A stretch of 64,000 nucleotides of DNA, taken from Streptomyces sp. AA1529. GTDB lineage: Bacteria; Actinomycetota; Actinomycetes; Streptomycetales; Streptomycetaceae. How positions within the stretch are numbered: position 1 is the stretch's first letter; every line of letters starts with the position of its first letter. Below the pieces are notes generated by a model, which worked only from the letters and a program-made list of their open reading frames with translations, was not told where the DNA came from and ran no database searches. The stretch is from the NCBI RefSeq assembly GCF_000280905.1, contig NZ_ALAP01000042.1, positions 99,487 to 163,486 on the forward strand, in the 5' to 3' direction. Positions 40,757-53,900 of the stretch are shown in pieces. The translations under genes were made by a program, and so were the position numbers.

Positions 40757-42127
40757 TCACAGGGCGAAGGCTTCTTGATGGATGCGGCGGGACGGGACCC
40801 CGGCGGCCACGAGAGCGGACCGGGCGGCCTCGGCCATACCGGGCGGCCCGCAGACGAAGCAGTCCCGCTCGGCGACGTCCGGCACCAGTGCGCGCAGCGC
40901 GCCCGGTTCCATGGGCAGGCGCAGGCCGGGCGGTTCACTGACCGAGTAGTGCACCCGGGCCCCGCGCGCCGCGGCGATGGCGTCGAGTTCCTCGCGCAGC
41001 ACCAGGTCGTGGACGGTGCGGGCCCGGAAGAGCAGTACGGGATCGCCCGGCAGTGTCTCGAACAGGGCACGCAGCGGGGCGATTCCGACCCCGCCCGCCA
41101 GCAGCAGGCTCTTCCGGGAGCGGGCGCGCGCCGCGGTCATCGCCCCGTAGGGGCCCTCGGCCCACACCCGGGTGCCGGGCCGCAGCCGGGCGAGGGCGGC
41201 GCTGTGCCCGCCCGCCGCCTTGACCGTGATCCGCATCCCGTACGGCCCGACGGGGGCGGACAGCGAGTAGGGGGTCGCGGTCCACCACAGGCGCCGGTCG
41301 AGGAACCGCCAGCGGAAGAACTGCCCCTCCCGTGCCGCCATTTCGCCCAGCCGGCGTCCCGTGAGCCGGACGGAGACGACGCCGGGGCCCTCGGGGCGCA
41401 CCTCGGCGACCCGGAGGCGGTGCCGCAGGCCGAACCGCAGGGGTGCCAGCAGCCGGAAGACCACCAGCAGCCCCGCGGCCGTCGCGTAGAGCGCGTACCA
41501 GGCGGCCCGCGCGGCCGGGTTGCCGGTGAACTCGGCGCCGTTGCTCAGCTGGTGGCCGAACGCGAGGAAGATCGCCGCGTAGGTCAGCAGGTGCAGGAAA
41601 TACCACGTCTCGTAGCTGAGCCTGCGCCGGGCCGCGCGGGCCGAGAGGACGGCGGTGGCCAGGAACAGCGCGCAGGCGGCGGTGGCCTTGAGCATGTCCG
41701 GATAGTCCAGGACCAGCCGGGCGGTCTGCCGCACCGGCCCGGTTCCCCCGGTGAGCGCGTACCCCTCGATGATCAGCACGGCGTGCGCGAGGATCAGGGA
41801 GATGGTGTAGCGGCCCGCGGCGGCGTGCCACCGGGCGAGCCGGTCGGTGCCCAGGGTGCGGTCCAGTACGGGTATCCGCGCCATCAGGATGACCAGGACC
41901 GCGCACAGGTAGCCCGCCAGCAGCCCGGTCAGCCGCCCGGCGCCGGTCAGCCAGCCCGCCGCGCCGACCACCGACCCGGTGTCGGCCCACCACAGGGCCA
42001 CCACACCGGCGGCCCCCAGCCGGCCCGCGGCGGACACCAGGAGAGCGGCCCAGGTGTCGCGGCCGGGCAGGGGCAGCCCGGCACGGCCGCGGCGCGGCGG
42101 GGTGGAGCGTGCGGCGTGGGCTGCCAT
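40757..42127 (-). CDS. Ferric-reductase-like membrane oxidoreductase
   Basis: 456 residues from the ATG at 42127. About six transmembrane helices of the ferric-reductase/YedZ type with heme-binding His in RWHAAAGRYTISLILAHAVLII and YFLHLLTYAAIFLAFGHQL, then a ferredoxin-reductase-like FAD/NAD domain: TPYSLSAP, LLLAGGVGIAPLRALFE and CFVCGPPGMAEAA. It would pass electrons from NAD(P)H across the membrane, here probably to the flavinylated partner. Divergent from the two-component system at 42307. Confidence 0.9.
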   Translation of the reverse strand: MAAHAARSTPPRRGRAGLPLPGRDTWAALLVSAAGRLGAAGVVALWWADTGSVVGAAGWLTGAGRLTGLLAGYLCAVLVILMARIPVLDRTLGTDRLARWHAAAGRYTISLILAHAVLIIEGYALTGGTGPVRQTARLVLDYPDMLKATAACALFLATAVLSARAARRRLSYETWYFLHLLTYAAIFLAFGHQLSNGAEFTGNPAARAAWYALYATAAGLLVVFRLLAPLRFGLRHRLRVAEVRPEGPGVVSVRLTGRRLGEMAAREGQFFRWRFLDRRLWWTATPYSLSAPVGPYGMRITVKAAGGHSAALARLRPGTRVWAEGPYGAMTAARARSRKSLLLAGGVGIAPLRALFETLPGDPVLLFRARTVHDLVLREELDAIAAARGARVHYSVSEPPGLRLPMEPGALRALVPDVAERDCFVCGPPGMAEAARSALVAAGVPSRRIHQEAFAL

Positions 42128-42202
42128 GCGGGGCCTCCTTGCGGCCGGGACGGCGCGCCGGACACGGTGCCCGGCGGCGACGCCCACGGTGGCCCCGTTT
42201 CT

Positions 42203-42247
42203 TCAGAGAAACCTCTGAGGACGCATCCCGCCGCGCGCGACTCAGAG
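42203..42247. promoter_or_regulatory. TCAGAG repeats between the redox operon and the two-component system
   Basis: TCAGAG (42203-42208) and CTCTGA (42213-42218) form an inverted repeat with a 4-nt spacer, and a further TCAGAGG copy occurs at 42242-42248. The response regulator next door is the obvious candidate to bind these, which would make it control both divergent units. Confidence 0.55.
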
Positions 42248-42306
42248 GGAATTCATAGGCGAGGCGGCCCCGCACGGGCGGACGGATCGGCGATCCTGGA
42301 AGCACC

Positions 42307-43047
42307 ATGGACGACTCCGCCCGCACCCCGACCGGACCGCTGCGGCCGGACGGCAGCCCGGCCCGCGTCCTCGTCGTGGACGACGAGGAGGACCTGACGG
42401 AGGTCCTGGCCGTCGCCCTGCGCGAGGAGGGCTGGCGGGTGCGCACGGCCCGGACCGGGGCCGCCGCCCTCAGCCGCGCGGCCGAGTTCGAGCCCGACGC
42501 CGTCGTACTGGACTGGATGCTGCCCGACCAGGACGGGCTGGCCGTGCTGCGCACCCTGCGGGCCGCCCGTCCGGAGGTGTGCGTGCTGTTCCTCACGGCG
42601 CGGGACGCCGTCGAGGACCGGGTGACGGGCATCACGGCGGGCGGGGACGACTACGTCACCAAGCCGTTCAGCCTGGAGGAGGTGCTGGCGCGGCTGCGGG
42701 GTCTGCTGCGCAGGGCCGGGCCGGCCGTCGCGGAGCCGACCGGCCCCCGGCTGATCGTGGCCGACCTGGTGCTGGACGAGGAGGCGCGCGAGGTGACGCG
42801 CGGCGGCACGCCGGTGGATCTGTCCCGGACCGAGTTCGAGCTGCTGCGCTATCTGATGAGCAATCCGCGCCGGGTGCTGTCGAAGGCGCAGATCCTCGAC
42901 CACGTCTGGTCCTACGACTTCGGCGGGCGCTCCCATGTGGTGGAGCTGTACATCAGCTATCTGCGCAAGAAGATCGACGCGGGCCGGCCGCCGCTGATCC
43001 GTACGGTGCGCGGCGTCGGCTACGTGCTCCGGCCCGAGGCGAACTGA
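42307..43047 (+). CDS. OmpR-family response regulator
   Basis: 246 residues. Receiver domain with acidic pocket VVDDEEDLTE, phospho-acceptor Asp in AVVLDWMLPDQDG (about residue 64), Thr and Lys of LTARD and DDYVTKPFSLEEVLARL; C-terminal winged helix with DLSRTEFELLRYLMSNPRRVLSK and RTVRGVGYVL. Followed one base later by its histidine kinase. Probable targets include the divergent redox operon. Confidence 0.95.
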   Translation: MDDSARTPTGPLRPDGSPARVLVVDDEEDLTEVLAVALREEGWRVRTARTGAAALSRAAEFEPDAVVLDWMLPDQDGLAVLRTLRAARPEVCVLFLTARDAVEDRVTGITAGGDDYVTKPFSLEEVLARLRGLLRRAGPAVAEPTGPRLIVADLVLDEEAREVTRGGTPVDLSRTEFELLRYLMSNPRRVLSKAQILDHVWSYDFGGRSHVVELYISYLRKKIDAGRPPLIRTVRGVGYVLRPEAN

Positions 43048-43048
43048 G

Positions 43049-44506
43049 GTGCGCCGGCTCCCCGCGCCCCGCTCGCTGCGCGGCCGCCTCATCCTCGGCC
43101 TGGTGGTCCTGCTGGCGGTGGTCTGCACCTCCGTGGGGGCCGCCACCGTGCTGGCGCTGCGCGGCTTCCTCACGGACCGGCTGGACGAGCAGCTCACCGC
43201 CGGGCGCGGCCGGTTCGCCGCCAGCCTGGAGCACGAGCACGCACCCGACGCCGACAACGACGGGGACACCCGGGGGCAGGCGGAGGACACGCTGGGGGCG
43301 CGGATCGTCGACGGCCGGGTCGTCGGGGCAGCCGTGGTCAAGGACACCGACGACGACCGCCTCGAACTGACCGCGGCGGACCGGCGCGCCCTCGTCGCCG
43401 TGCCGCGGGACGGCCGGGGGCACACCGTCTCGTTGACCGGGGTCGGTGACTACCGGGTGGCGGCCTGGTCCGGGGACGAGCACGACACCCTGCTGACGGG
43501 GCTGCCCCTGCACCCGGTCGAGGAGACCCTGCACCGTCTGGAAGCCGTGGAGGCGGGGGTGTTCGGGCTCGCCCTGGCGGCCACCGGGGCCGTGGGCGCG
43601 CTGTGGGTGCGCAGGTCCCTGCTGCCGCTGGAGCGGGTGGCGGACACGGCGGACCGGGTCGCCGAACTGCCGCTGGCCTCGGGGCAGGTGGACATGCCAC
43701 CGCCGGTGCCCCGGGCGGATCCGGCGACGGAGGTCGGGCGGGTGGCGACGGCGATCAACCGGATGCTCGGGCATGTGGGGGACGCGCTGGACCGGCGGCA
43801 CGCCGTCGAGGAACGGCTGCGGACCTTCGCCGCCGACGCGGGCCACGAGTTGCGCACCCCGGTGGCGAATGTGCGGGCGCGTGCCGAGCTCGCGCTGCGG
43901 CACCCCGGTCCGCTGCCCGGCGACGTCCGCCGTTCGCTGGAGCGGGTGGCTGCCGAGTCCCGCCGGATGAGCGTCCTGGTGGACGAACTGCTGCTGCTGG
44001 CGCGGCTGGACGCGGGGCGCGGGCTGGAGCGGGAGCCGGTCGATCTGACGCGGCTGCTGCTGGATGCGGCGGAGGACTGCCGGACGCTGTATCCGGAACA
44101 CCGCTGGACCCTCGACCTGCCCGCGGCGCCGGTCGTCGTCGCCGGTGACGGATTCCGCCTGCATCAGGTGGTGAGCAATCTGCTCGCCAACGCCGGCCGG
44201 CACACTCCGCCCGGTACCCGGGTGGAGGTGGTCCTCGGCCGCGCGGCGCGGGAGGCCGTACTGACCGTCACCGACGACGGGCCGGGGATCCCGCGTGAAC
44301 TCCTCGGCCAGGTCTTCCACCGGTTCACCCGGGGCGAGGCGGGACGCTCGCGGGAGCAGGGGTCCACGGGCCTGGGGCTCGCCATCGTCGACGCCGTCGT
44401 CTCCGCCCACGGCGGAACCGCCGGCGTCGAGAGCCGCCCGGGACGCACCCGCTTCCGCATCACGCTGCCCGCGGAGTCCCCGGGGCGGCCGGCCGCGGAC
44501 GACTGA
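43049..44506 (+). CDS. Sensor histidine kinase
   Basis: 485 residues from GTG 43049. TM1 at about 12-34 (LILGLVVLLAVVCTSVGAA), an extracellular sensor of about 130 residues, TM2 (VFGLALAATGAVGALWV), HAMP linker, HisKA with phospho-acceptor His in DAGHELRTPVANVRARA, N-box HQVVSNLLANAGRH, G1 VTDDGPGIP and G2 STGLGLAIVDAVV. Completes the two-component system with the regulator upstream. Confidence 0.95.
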   Translation: MRRLPAPRSLRGRLILGLVVLLAVVCTSVGAATVLALRGFLTDRLDEQLTAGRGRFAASLEHEHAPDADNDGDTRGQAEDTLGARIVDGRVVGAAVVKDTDDDRLELTAADRRALVAVPRDGRGHTVSLTGVGDYRVAAWSGDEHDTLLTGLPLHPVEETLHRLEAVEAGVFGLALAATGAVGALWVRRSLLPLERVADTADRVAELPLASGQVDMPPPVPRADPATEVGRVATAINRMLGHVGDALDRRHAVEERLRTFAADAGHELRTPVANVRARAELALRHPGPLPGDVRRSLERVAAESRRMSVLVDELLLLARLDAGRGLEREPVDLTRLLLDAAEDCRTLYPEHRWTLDLPAAPVVVAGDGFRLHQVVSNLLANAGRHTPPGTRVEVVLGRAAREAVLTVTDDGPGIPRELLGQVFHRFTRGEAGRSREQGSTGLGLAIVDAVVSAHGGTAGVESRPGRTRFRITLPAESPGRPAADD

Positions 44507-44614
44507 CCGCCGGACACGGTGCCCGCCGCCCGGCACGGCGCCCGGTACGGCTCTGCCGCTGAGCGGCACCGGTGGACAGCGCCCGGACCAGGCGCGACGC
44601 TGACGATATACCCC

Positions 44615-44634
44615 ACGCCCGACATTGCGGGCGT
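44615..44634. repeat. Inverted repeat upstream of a universal stress protein gene
   Basis: ACGCCCG (44615-44621) and CGGGCGT (44628-44634), perfect 7-bp arms around six bases (ACATTG). It lies 28 nt upstream of the start codon, after a TATACCCC stretch, so it may be an operator or a 5'-UTR hairpin. Confidence 0.45.
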
Positions 44635-44661
44635 AACGGTCTCGGTGAAAGAGGGTGCGAG

Positions 44662-45594
44662 ATGGGCCCGAGCTTCACGGTGGGCGTCGACGGCTCGCCC
44701 GAGAGCACGGCGGCTGCACGGTGGGCAGCCGGTACCGCGCAGCGCTGGGAGTCGGCGCTGCGCCTGGTGGCGGTCCGGACGGGCCCGGAGGGTGCCGCTC
44801 CGGGACGGGAGCCGGGGGCGCGAGCGGAGGCGGCACCGGAGCCGGGCAGGCAGGCGGAGGCGTCCGATGTGCTGCCGACCGTCGCGGACCAGCTGCGCGC
44901 CGAGCACCCGGCCGTACCGATCAGCACCTCGGCGCTGGAGGGGGCCGCCGCGGGGATCCTGACGCAGCTGTCGGGCGAGGCCGAGCTGCTGGTCCTCGGC
45001 TCGCGCGGGCTGGGCGCCGTCCACGGCTTCCTGGTCGGCTCGGTCGCCCTGCCCGTGGTCGCCCACACCCGGTGCCCCCTCGTCCTCGTCCGGGACTCCT
45101 CCCGTGCGGACGAGCGCACCGCACGGGGGACGGCCGAGCCCGCGGAGCGGGTCTCCGCGCATCCGGCACCCGGCGTGGTCGCGGGCTTCGACGTGCGGGA
45201 ACCGGCCGCGGAGCCGCTGGAGTTCGCCTTCGCGGCCGCCCGCAGGTGGGGCGCGCCGCTGACGGTCCTGCACGGCTGGGAGCCGCCGCCCGTCTACGGG
45301 GCGCGGCCGCTGCCGCTGGCCGCGACGGCGCTGGAGGACGTGCTGGGCGAACGTGCGGCGCTGCTGAAGCAGGCGGTGGAGCCGTGGGCCGAGCGCTACC
45401 CCGACGTGGCGGTGGACGCGCGCGCCGTCCTGGAGCAGCCGGCGGTGCTGCTGACGCGGGCCGCCGCCGAGGCGCGACTGCTGGTCGTGGGGCGGCGTAC
45501 CCGCGCCGCCCGGCCGGGCACGCACATCGGCCCCGTGACACACGGGGTCATGCACCACGCGTCCGCACCGGTGGCCGTGGTACCGCATCCCTGA
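44662..45594 (+). CDS. Universal stress protein, two Usp domains
   Basis: 310 residues from ATG 44662. Each half has the Usp fold: [17 protein letters not shown] with [19 protein letters not shown], then [19 protein letters not shown] with [28 protein letters not shown]. The ATP-binding G-2x-G-9x-G(S/T) pattern is visible in the first domain ([17 protein letters not shown]) and degenerate in the second. Tandem Usp proteins are part of hypoxia/dormancy regulons in actinobacteria. Confidence 0.92.
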   Translation: MGPSFTVGVDGSPESTAAARWAAGTAQRWESALRLVAVRTGPEGAAPGREPGARAEAAPEPGRQAEASDVLPTVADQLRAEHPAVPISTSALEGAAAGILTQLSGEAELLVLGSRGLGAVHGFLVGSVALPVVAHTRCPLVLVRDSSRADERTARGTAEPAERVSAHPAPGVVAGFDVREPAAEPLEFAFAAARRWGAPLTVLHGWEPPPVYGARPLPLAATALEDVLGERAALLKQAVEPWAERYPDVAVDARAVLEQPAVLLTRAAAEARLLVVGRRTRAARPGTHIGPVTHGVMHHASAPVAVVPHP

Positions 45595-45670
45595 GACCGC
45601 TGTCCTCGACGCCCGCCGGCGCTCCGCCGGAGGCGGCACCGGGAAGCGCAGGCCGTGCGGTGCCCGCGTA

Positions 45671-46558
45671 TCAGAGCTCCCGGTCCGTGCCGGGGACCAC
45701 GGCGACCGGGCAGGGCGCGTGCTGCAGCACCGCACTGCTGACCGATCCCAGCCGCAGCCCGGGGAAGCCGCCCCTCCCCCGCGAGCCCACCACCAGGAGC
45801 CCCGCACCCGCGGCCGCGTCGAGCAGGGTCTGCCGGATGCGCCCGTTCACGCTCCGCCGCTCGACGGGCACCTCCGGACAGCGCCCGGCCCAGCCGGCCA
45901 CCGCCTCGGCGAGCAGCCGCTCCTCCCCGTCCCGCAGCTCCTCCACGACCTCCGCGATGGATCTGGTGGGGTCGGTGTGCGGGAGCGTGGGCACGCTCCA
46001 CTCCGTCCACGCGTGCAGCGCGAGCAGGTCCGTCTCGTGCACGGCCGCCTCCTGGAAGGCGAAGGCGGTCGCCGCTTCGGCGGCGGGCGACCCGTCCACA
46101 CCGAGCACCACAGGACCGGCCGGCGGCCGCGCGGAGCGGGCCACCAGCACCGGGGTCCGGGCGACGGCGGTCAGGTGGCGGGTGACCGAGCCGAGCAGTC
46201 CGCTCGCGACCCGGCCGTGTCCGCGGCTGCCGACCACCGTCAGGAACGCCTCCGCCGCGAGTGCCGCCAGCTGGGAGCGGGCGTCGTCCGTGGAGAGCGC
46301 CGTCTCGATCGCGATGCCCGGTGCGCGGTCCTCGGCGCGGGTGCGTGCCTCGCGCAGGATGCTCTCGCCGCGCTCGCGCGGGGCGTGCACACCGGTCTCG
46401 TGGCGCACCGCGGCCAGGCCCGGTGGCAGTGTCCGGTCCACGGCGTGGGCGATCACCAGCCGCCGGCCGTGTGCCGCGGCCTCCCCGGCGGCCAGCGCCA
46501 GCGCCGCTCCGGCCGGCTCGGAACCGTCCGTGCCGACGACGACCGGGGCGGCGTTCAC
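45671..46558 (-). CDS. Universal stress protein, two Usp domains
   Basis: 295 residues from the GTG at 46558, with a GCGGAG site. Domain 1 runs from [19 protein letters not shown] to [22 protein letters not shown]; domain 2 from [19 protein letters not shown] to [27 protein letters not shown]. Both nucleotide-binding loops (GSRGxGxxxGxxLGS) are complete, so ATP binding is likely. Convergent with the previous Usp gene. Confidence 0.92.
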   Translation of the reverse strand: MNAAPVVVGTDGSEPAGAALALAAGEAAAHGRRLVIAHAVDRTLPPGLAAVRHETGVHAPRERGESILREARTRAEDRAPGIAIETALSTDDARSQLAALAAEAFLTVVGSRGHGRVASGLLGSVTRHLTAVARTPVLVARSARPPAGPVVLGVDGSPAAEAATAFAFQEAAVHETDLLALHAWTEWSVPTLPHTDPTRSIAEVVEELRDGEERLLAEAVAGWAGRCPEVPVERRSVNGRIRQTLLDAAAGAGLLVVGSRGRGGFPGLRLGSVSSAVLQHAPCPVAVVPGTDREL

Positions 46559-47080
46559 CGCGACGCTCCGCGGCGTGCGTACGGGGTGCGACGGGTCATG
46601 CTGGCTCCCTGCTGTCGTGGCGCCGGGCGGGCGGCCGGGGCGCCGGGCACGCGGCACGGAGAGCGGACTCCGTCGCCGGGTCCGGCCCCGGCGGGGGCCG
46701 GGTCCCGGCGCCCCGCCGTGCCCCGGCCGTACAGCCCGGCTCCCGGAGCGCCCGGCTCCTGCCGGGAGAGGCACCGAGAGGGCCCGTCCGGTCCGGAACA
46801 CCCGGCTCCTGAACGGAACGCTCCCGTCCCGGGCGGCCGGCGGCAACCGGACCGGTGCCCCACCGCCCGGCGCTCACTCGTACGGGTCAACGCCGGGCTG
46901 TTCGTCAGCACGCGGATCCGGCGGCCCGCGCCTGCCGGGGGCCGGCTCCCCGCGGCTGCCGGCGCCGTCCCGCGTGCCGTCTGCGCGGGACGGGGCGACG
47001 ATGGCGGGGCGGAGGGGAATCGCAGGAACCGCCACCCGCGCGCTTCACGGCGCCGGCCGTTCGTCGTCACGGAGGTCTCC
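46559..47080. other. 522-nt divergent region, Usp / phosphoketolase
   Basis: No gene recognised. Three copies of CCCGGCTCC occur at 46735, 46751 and 46801, and a 7-bp inverted repeat (CTCCCGG/CCGGGAG) spans part of them. These might be regulator sites but the sequence is so GC-rich that chance is possible. Confidence 0.4.
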
Positions 47081-49546
47081 GTGCCCGCAGAGTCCGCAGC
47101 CGGCCAGGCAGGCCCGACCACCGCACCCGCGCTCGGCGCCGCCGAGCTGGACGCGCTGGAGGCACACTGGCGCGCCGCCTGCTATCTGTCCGCCGGACAG
47201 CTCTACCTGCGGGCGAATCCGCTGCTGCGCGCGCCGCTCGAACCGGCGCACATCAAACCCCGGCTGCTCGGGCACTGGGGGACGTGCCCCGGCCTCAACC
47301 TGGTCCACACCCATCTCAACCGGATCATCAGGGCGTGGCGGCGGCCGACGGTCTGCATCTGGGGGCCGGGCCACGGCGCACCCGCGGTGCTGGCGAACTC
47401 CTGGCTGGAGGGCAGCTACAGCGAGCTCTATCCCGATGTCGGCCGGGACGAGGCGGGCATGGACCGGCTGTTCGCGCAGTTCTCCGCACCCGGCGGCGTG
47501 CCCAGCCATGTGGCGCCGCAGACGCCGGGTTCCCTGCACGAAGGGGGCGAACTGGGCTACTCGCTGGCGCACGCCTACGGCGCCGCGCTGGACAATCCGG
47601 ATCTGCTGGTGGCCTGCGTGATCGGGGACGGTGAGGCCGAGACCGGCCCGCTGGCGGCGTCCTGGCACGGCAACAAGTTCCTCGATCCGCTCCATGACGG
47701 CGCCGTGCTGCCGATCCTCCACCTGAACGGCTACAAGATCGCCAATCCGACGGTGCCGGCGCGGATGGACCGGGAGGAGCTGGACCAGCTGCTGCGCGGC
47801 TACGGGCACGACCCGCTGCACGTCCGCGGGACGGAACCGCGCCACGTGCACGAGGCGATGGCCCGGGCCATGGACACCGCCATGGAGCGCATCGCCGGTA
47901 TCCAGAACGCCGCGCGGGACGCCGGGCTCGGCGGGCGGCCCCGCTGGCCGGTCATCGTGCTGGAGACCCCCAAGGGCTGGACGGGCCCGGCCACCGTGGA
48001 CGGGGTACCGGTGGAGGGGACCTGGCGGTCCCACCAGATCCCCCTGGCGGGGGTGCGGGAGGATCCGGCACGGCTGCGGGAGCTCGCGGAGTGGCTGCTC
48101 TCCTACCGGCCCGAGGAACTGTTCGACGAGCGCGGCGCTCCCCGGGACCAGGTGCTGGCGTGCGTGCCGCACGGGGAGCTGCGGCTGGGCGCCTCGCCCT
48201 ACGCCAACGGCGGTCTGCACACCCGCGAGCTGCCGCTGCCGCGCCTGGAGCGGTTCGCCGTCCCGGTGCCGGGCCCCGGCCGCAGCCGGCACAGTCCGAC
48301 CGAGGTGCTCGCCGGGCTGCTCGCCGACCTCGTGGAAGCGACCGCCGAGCGCCGCGACTTCCGCGTCGTCGGACCGGACGAGACGGCGTCCAACCGGCTC
48401 CAGGAGCTCTACCGGGCGACGGGCAAGGCCTGGCAGGAGGCGGTCCTTCCGGTGGACGAGCATCTGGACCGGCACGGGCGGGTGATGGAGGTCCTCTCCG
48501 AGCACCTGTGCCAGGGCTGGCTGGAGGGCTACGTCCTGACGGGGCGGCACGGGGTGTTCTCCTGCTACGAGGCGTTCGTGCACATCGTCGACTCCATGGC
48601 GGCGCAGCACATCAAGTGGCTGAAGACCGCCGCCGCGCTGCCCTGGCGACGGCCCGTGCCCTCGCTCAACTACCTGCTCACGTCGCACGTGTGGCGGCAG
48701 GACCACAACGGCTTTTCGCACCAGGACCCCGGGTTCGTCGACCACATCCTCAACAAGAGCCCCGACGTGGTGCGGGTCTACCTGCCGCCGGACGCGAACA
48801 CGCTGCTGTCCGTCTGCGACCACGTGCTGCGCAGTCGCGACTACGTGAACGTCGTCGTCGCCGGGAAGCACCCCTGCTTCGACTGGCTGTCCCTGGAGGA
48901 GGCCCGCGCCCACTGCGCCCGCGGCGCGGGCATCTGGAGCTGGGCCGGGACCGGGGACAGCGGCCGGGAGCCCGATGTGGTACTGGCCTGCGCGGGCGAC
49001 GTGCCGACCATGGAGATCCTGGCCGCCGCCGCGCTGCTGCGGGAGCAGCTGCCCGAACTCGCGGTACGGGTCGTCAACGTCGTCGACATGACCCGCCTGC
49101 TGCCCCGCGAGGAGCACCCGCACGGGATGCCCGACCACGAGTTCGACGCGCTCTTCACCCGGGACCGGCCCGTCGTCTTCGCCTACCACGGCTACCCCTG
49201 GCTGGTACACCGGGTGGCCTACCGGCGGGCGGTCCACGACCAGTTGCATGTGCGCGGCTACAAGGAGATGGGCAGCACGACCACGCCCTTCGACATGGTC
49301 GTCCGCAACGACATGGACCGCTTCCGGCTCGTCATGGACGTCATCGACCGCGTCCCGGGGCTGGCCCCCCGGGCCGCCGCGGTGCGGCAGCGGATGGCGG
49401 ACGCGCGCAGCCGCCACCACGACTGGATCCGGGAGCACGGCGAGGACCTGCCGGAGATCGCCGACTGGGAGTGGCAGCCCTCGCCTCCGGAGCCCTCCGG
49501 GGAGTCCGGACGGCAGCGGACCGATGCGGCGGGAGGCTCGGCATGA
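47081..49546 (+). CDS. Xylulose-5-phosphate/fructose-6-phosphate phosphoketolase
   Basis: 821 residues from GTG 47081, GGAGG upstream. ThDP-dependent enzyme that cleaves xylulose 5-phosphate or fructose 6-phosphate to acetyl phosphate. Landmarks are [40 protein letters not shown], the ThDP motif [12 protein letters not shown] continuing to [33 protein letters not shown] and [19 protein letters not shown]. The length is normal. Coupled by ATGA to a Usp gene. Acetyl phosphate formation under low oxygen would fit the island. Confidence 0.95.
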   Translation: MPAESAAGQAGPTTAPALGAAELDALEAHWRAACYLSAGQLYLRANPLLRAPLEPAHIKPRLLGHWGTCPGLNLVHTHLNRIIRAWRRPTVCIWGPGHGAPAVLANSWLEGSYSELYPDVGRDEAGMDRLFAQFSAPGGVPSHVAPQTPGSLHEGGELGYSLAHAYGAALDNPDLLVACVIGDGEAETGPLAASWHGNKFLDPLHDGAVLPILHLNGYKIANPTVPARMDREELDQLLRGYGHDPLHVRGTEPRHVHEAMARAMDTAMERIAGIQNAARDAGLGGRPRWPVIVLETPKGWTGPATVDGVPVEGTWRSHQIPLAGVREDPARLRELAEWLLSYRPEELFDERGAPRDQVLACVPHGELRLGASPYANGGLHTRELPLPRLERFAVPVPGPGRSRHSPTEVLAGLLADLVEATAERRDFRVVGPDETASNRLQELYRATGKAWQEAVLPVDEHLDRHGRVMEVLSEHLCQGWLEGYVLTGRHGVFSCYEAFVHIVDSMAAQHIKWLKTAAALPWRRPVPSLNYLLTSHVWRQDHNGFSHQDPGFVDHILNKSPDVVRVYLPPDANTLLSVCDHVLRSRDYVNVVVAGKHPCFDWLSLEEARAHCARGAGIWSWAGTGDSGREPDVVLACAGDVPTMEILAAAALLREQLPELAVRVVNVVDMTRLLPREEHPHGMPDHEFDALFTRDRPVVFAYHGYPWLVHRVAYRRAVHDQLHVRGYKEMGSTTTPFDMVVRNDMDRFRLVMDVIDRVPGLAPRAAAVRQRMADARSRHHDWIREHGEDLPEIADWEWQPSPPEPSGESGRQRTDAAGGSA

Positions 49547-50391
49547 ACGAGGTCGTGGTCGGGGTGGACGGCTCGGAGGAGAGCACGCGGGCCGCCCGGT
49601 GGGCGGGGCGCGAGGCCGGGGCGCGCGGGGCGGTGCTGCGCATCGTGGCGGCGGCCGGGCCCTGGGCGACGCCGGCGCCCGAGAGCGGGCCGGCGCCGGG
49701 TTCGTCGTGGCCGCGGGAGAACACCCGCGTGGCGGCGCAGGCGGCGCAGGACGCAGCCGGCGGGCTGGCCGTCCGGGAAGAGGTGGTCGGTGAGCGGCCG
49801 GTGAAGGCGCTGCTGACCGCCGCCCGGGAGGCGGACATGCTGGTCCTCGGCTCCCGGGCGCTCGGGCCCGTGGCGGGGTTCGTCCTGGGGTCGGTCGGAC
49901 TGTCGGTGGTGGCCCACGCGACGCTGCCGGTGGTGGCGGTCCGCGACGGCGGGGCCCGCGCCCCGGCCCCGGTGCTGGTCGGGGTGGATGTCACCCACGA
50001 CTGCGACCCGGTGCTCGGCTTCGCCTACGAGACGGCCCGGCAGCACGGTGTGGGGATCCGGGTGCTGCACGCGTGGAGCGTCCAGCACCAGTACGCCTAT
50101 CCGTCGGCGCTGCCGGACCCGGCCGCCGTCGACCGGGCCGAAGCGGAGGCGGGGCGGGCGGTGGAGGAGGTGCTGGAGCCGTGGCGGCAGCGGTACCAGG
50201 ACGTCGAGACGCGTGCCGTCCTGGCCCTCGGCGCCGCGGCGCCGTTCCTGCTGGACGAGAGCAGCAGTGCCGCGCTCCTGGTGACCGGACGGCGGACCAG
50301 GGGGCACCCGTTCCCCACCCGGATCGGACCCGTCACGCACGCGGCCCTGCACCACGCGGCCTGCCCGGTCGCGGTCGTACCGCACCGCTGA
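49543..50391 (+). CDS. Universal stress protein, two Usp domains
   Basis: 282 residues. Domain 1 ([19 protein letters not shown] to [21 protein letters not shown]) keeps the nucleotide-binding loop with Ala in place of the middle Gly; domain 2 ([18 protein letters not shown] to [22 protein letters not shown]) has a degenerate loop. The start overlaps the phosphoketolase stop by four bases, so expression is coupled. Confidence 0.92.
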   Translation: MNEVVVGVDGSEESTRAARWAGREAGARGAVLRIVAAAGPWATPAPESGPAPGSSWPRENTRVAAQAAQDAAGGLAVREEVVGERPVKALLTAAREADMLVLGSRALGPVAGFVLGSVGLSVVAHATLPVVAVRDGGARAPAPVLVGVDVTHDCDPVLGFAYETARQHGVGIRVLHAWSVQHQYAYPSALPDPAAVDRAEAEAGRAVEEVLEPWRQRYQDVETRAVLALGAAAPFLLDESSSAALLVTGRRTRGHPFPTRIGPVTHAALHHAACPVAVVPHR

Positions 50392-50576
50392 TCCCCGCCC
50401 GCACCCGCGCCGCCGCGCGGTGCGGGGCCCGGCACGCCGGGGCCGGGCCCGGTGCGCGCCCCGCCGCGGGCGCCGGCGGTGGCCGCCCTGCGGCCGCTCT
50501 GTTTACCTGGAACCGGGCCGGACCGCCCGTCCGGCCCGGTGGCGGGATCCCGCGGCGCCGGACGGAGGGTGGGACC

Positions 50577-53030
<2,454 letters not shown>

Positions 53031-53380
53031 CCGGGACATGACGGGGGACACACGAAGCGCCGGAGCCGCCGCCGTGCCACCGACGGCTCCGCCTCCGGGC
53101 CACCGGACGCGGCTCTCCGGCGCTGGTGCTCCGACCGGGAAGGTTCGCCGGGGCGGTCGTCCGGGCGGTTGGATGCACGGAGACGACCGCTCCGACTGCT
53201 GGGGTGCCGTGGCTGAGCTTGTCCGCGTGCGCCCGGCCTCCTTGACCCCCCGGTGGGCGGGAGGCCATCCCCACCTGCTCCCCGAGCGCAACGCCAAGCT
53301 GACCGCCCGACGAATCTACGCGGCCACAGCACGGGCGAGCAGGGGCTCACCGGGCAGGCGAACCGCTCGTGACCATGGAC
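53031..53380. other. 350-nt gap between GH65 and MarR genes
   Basis: The two genes converge here, so only terminators are expected. No gene, strong hairpin or repeat is recognised. Confidence 0.4.
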
Positions 53381-53794
53381 TCACGCAGGCGAGAGCATCT
53401 CCTGAAGGATGCGCTGCAGCTCGGCGCGGTCCTGGGGGGTGACCCTCGCCAACCTGCGGTCGTACTCCGCCGCGAGGGCTGCAAGTGCACGATCCCGCGC
53501 CTCTGTGCCCTCAGCGGTCAGTACGAGCCGATGACGCCGCAGGTCCGCCTCGTCGATCTCGCGGCGGATGAAGCCCTTGGCGACGAGGTTGCGGACGTAG
53601 ACCGTCACGCTCGCCTTGGGCAGCAGCAGCGCCGTCGCGATCTCGGCGGGGTACGGCGATGCCTCCACCTCGGCCAGGACGAAGAACTCCTTCGTCTCCA
53701 ACCCGAGCTCGGCCAGCTCCTCCGTGCAGGCATCCATCACGACTGCCAGCAGCCGCTGGTTCAGCGTCCACAGCTGCGCCCCATCGACCGGCAT
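53381..53794 (-). CDS. MarR-family regulator
   Basis: 137 residues. The MarR winged helix is visible: FFVLAEVEASPYPAEIATALLLPKASVTVYVRNLVAKGFIRRE in pieces, then the wing DLRRHRLVLTAEGTEARDRALAAL. It is divergent from the hydrolase at 53901, with an AT-rich 106-nt promoter region holding a direct repeat, so it likely represses that gene. Confidence 0.9.
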   Translation of the reverse strand: MPVDGAQLWTLNQRLLAVVMDACTEELAELGLETKEFFVLAEVEASPYPAEIATALLLPKASVTVYVRNLVAKGFIRREIDEADLRRHRLVLTAEGTEARDRALAALAAEYDRRLARVTPQDRAELQRILQEMLSPA

Positions 53795-53815
53795 GCGAGC
53801 CCTCCTCCATGTGGT

Positions 53816-53862
53816 ACAGTTTCGTATTAGTCTCAGATCATATAAAAACAGTCGCGTACTGG
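53816..53862. promoter_or_regulatory. Direct repeats in the MarR/hydrolase promoter region
   Basis: ACAGTTTCGTATTAG (53816-53830) and ACAGTCGCGTACTGG (53848-53862) share ACAGTnnCGTAnTnG and are 32 bp apart, about three helical turns. They flank an AT-rich stretch (ATCATATAAAAACAG), a plausible site for MarR binding over the promoters. Confidence 0.55.
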
Positions 53863-53900
53863 ACTCTTATAGAACAACAATCTCACGAAAGAAGCCAGGC

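Noticed and set aside
44655..47621. 988-codon open frame spanning two Usp genes
   Set aside because: A GC-rich shadow frame; the real genes are in other frames with clear domains.
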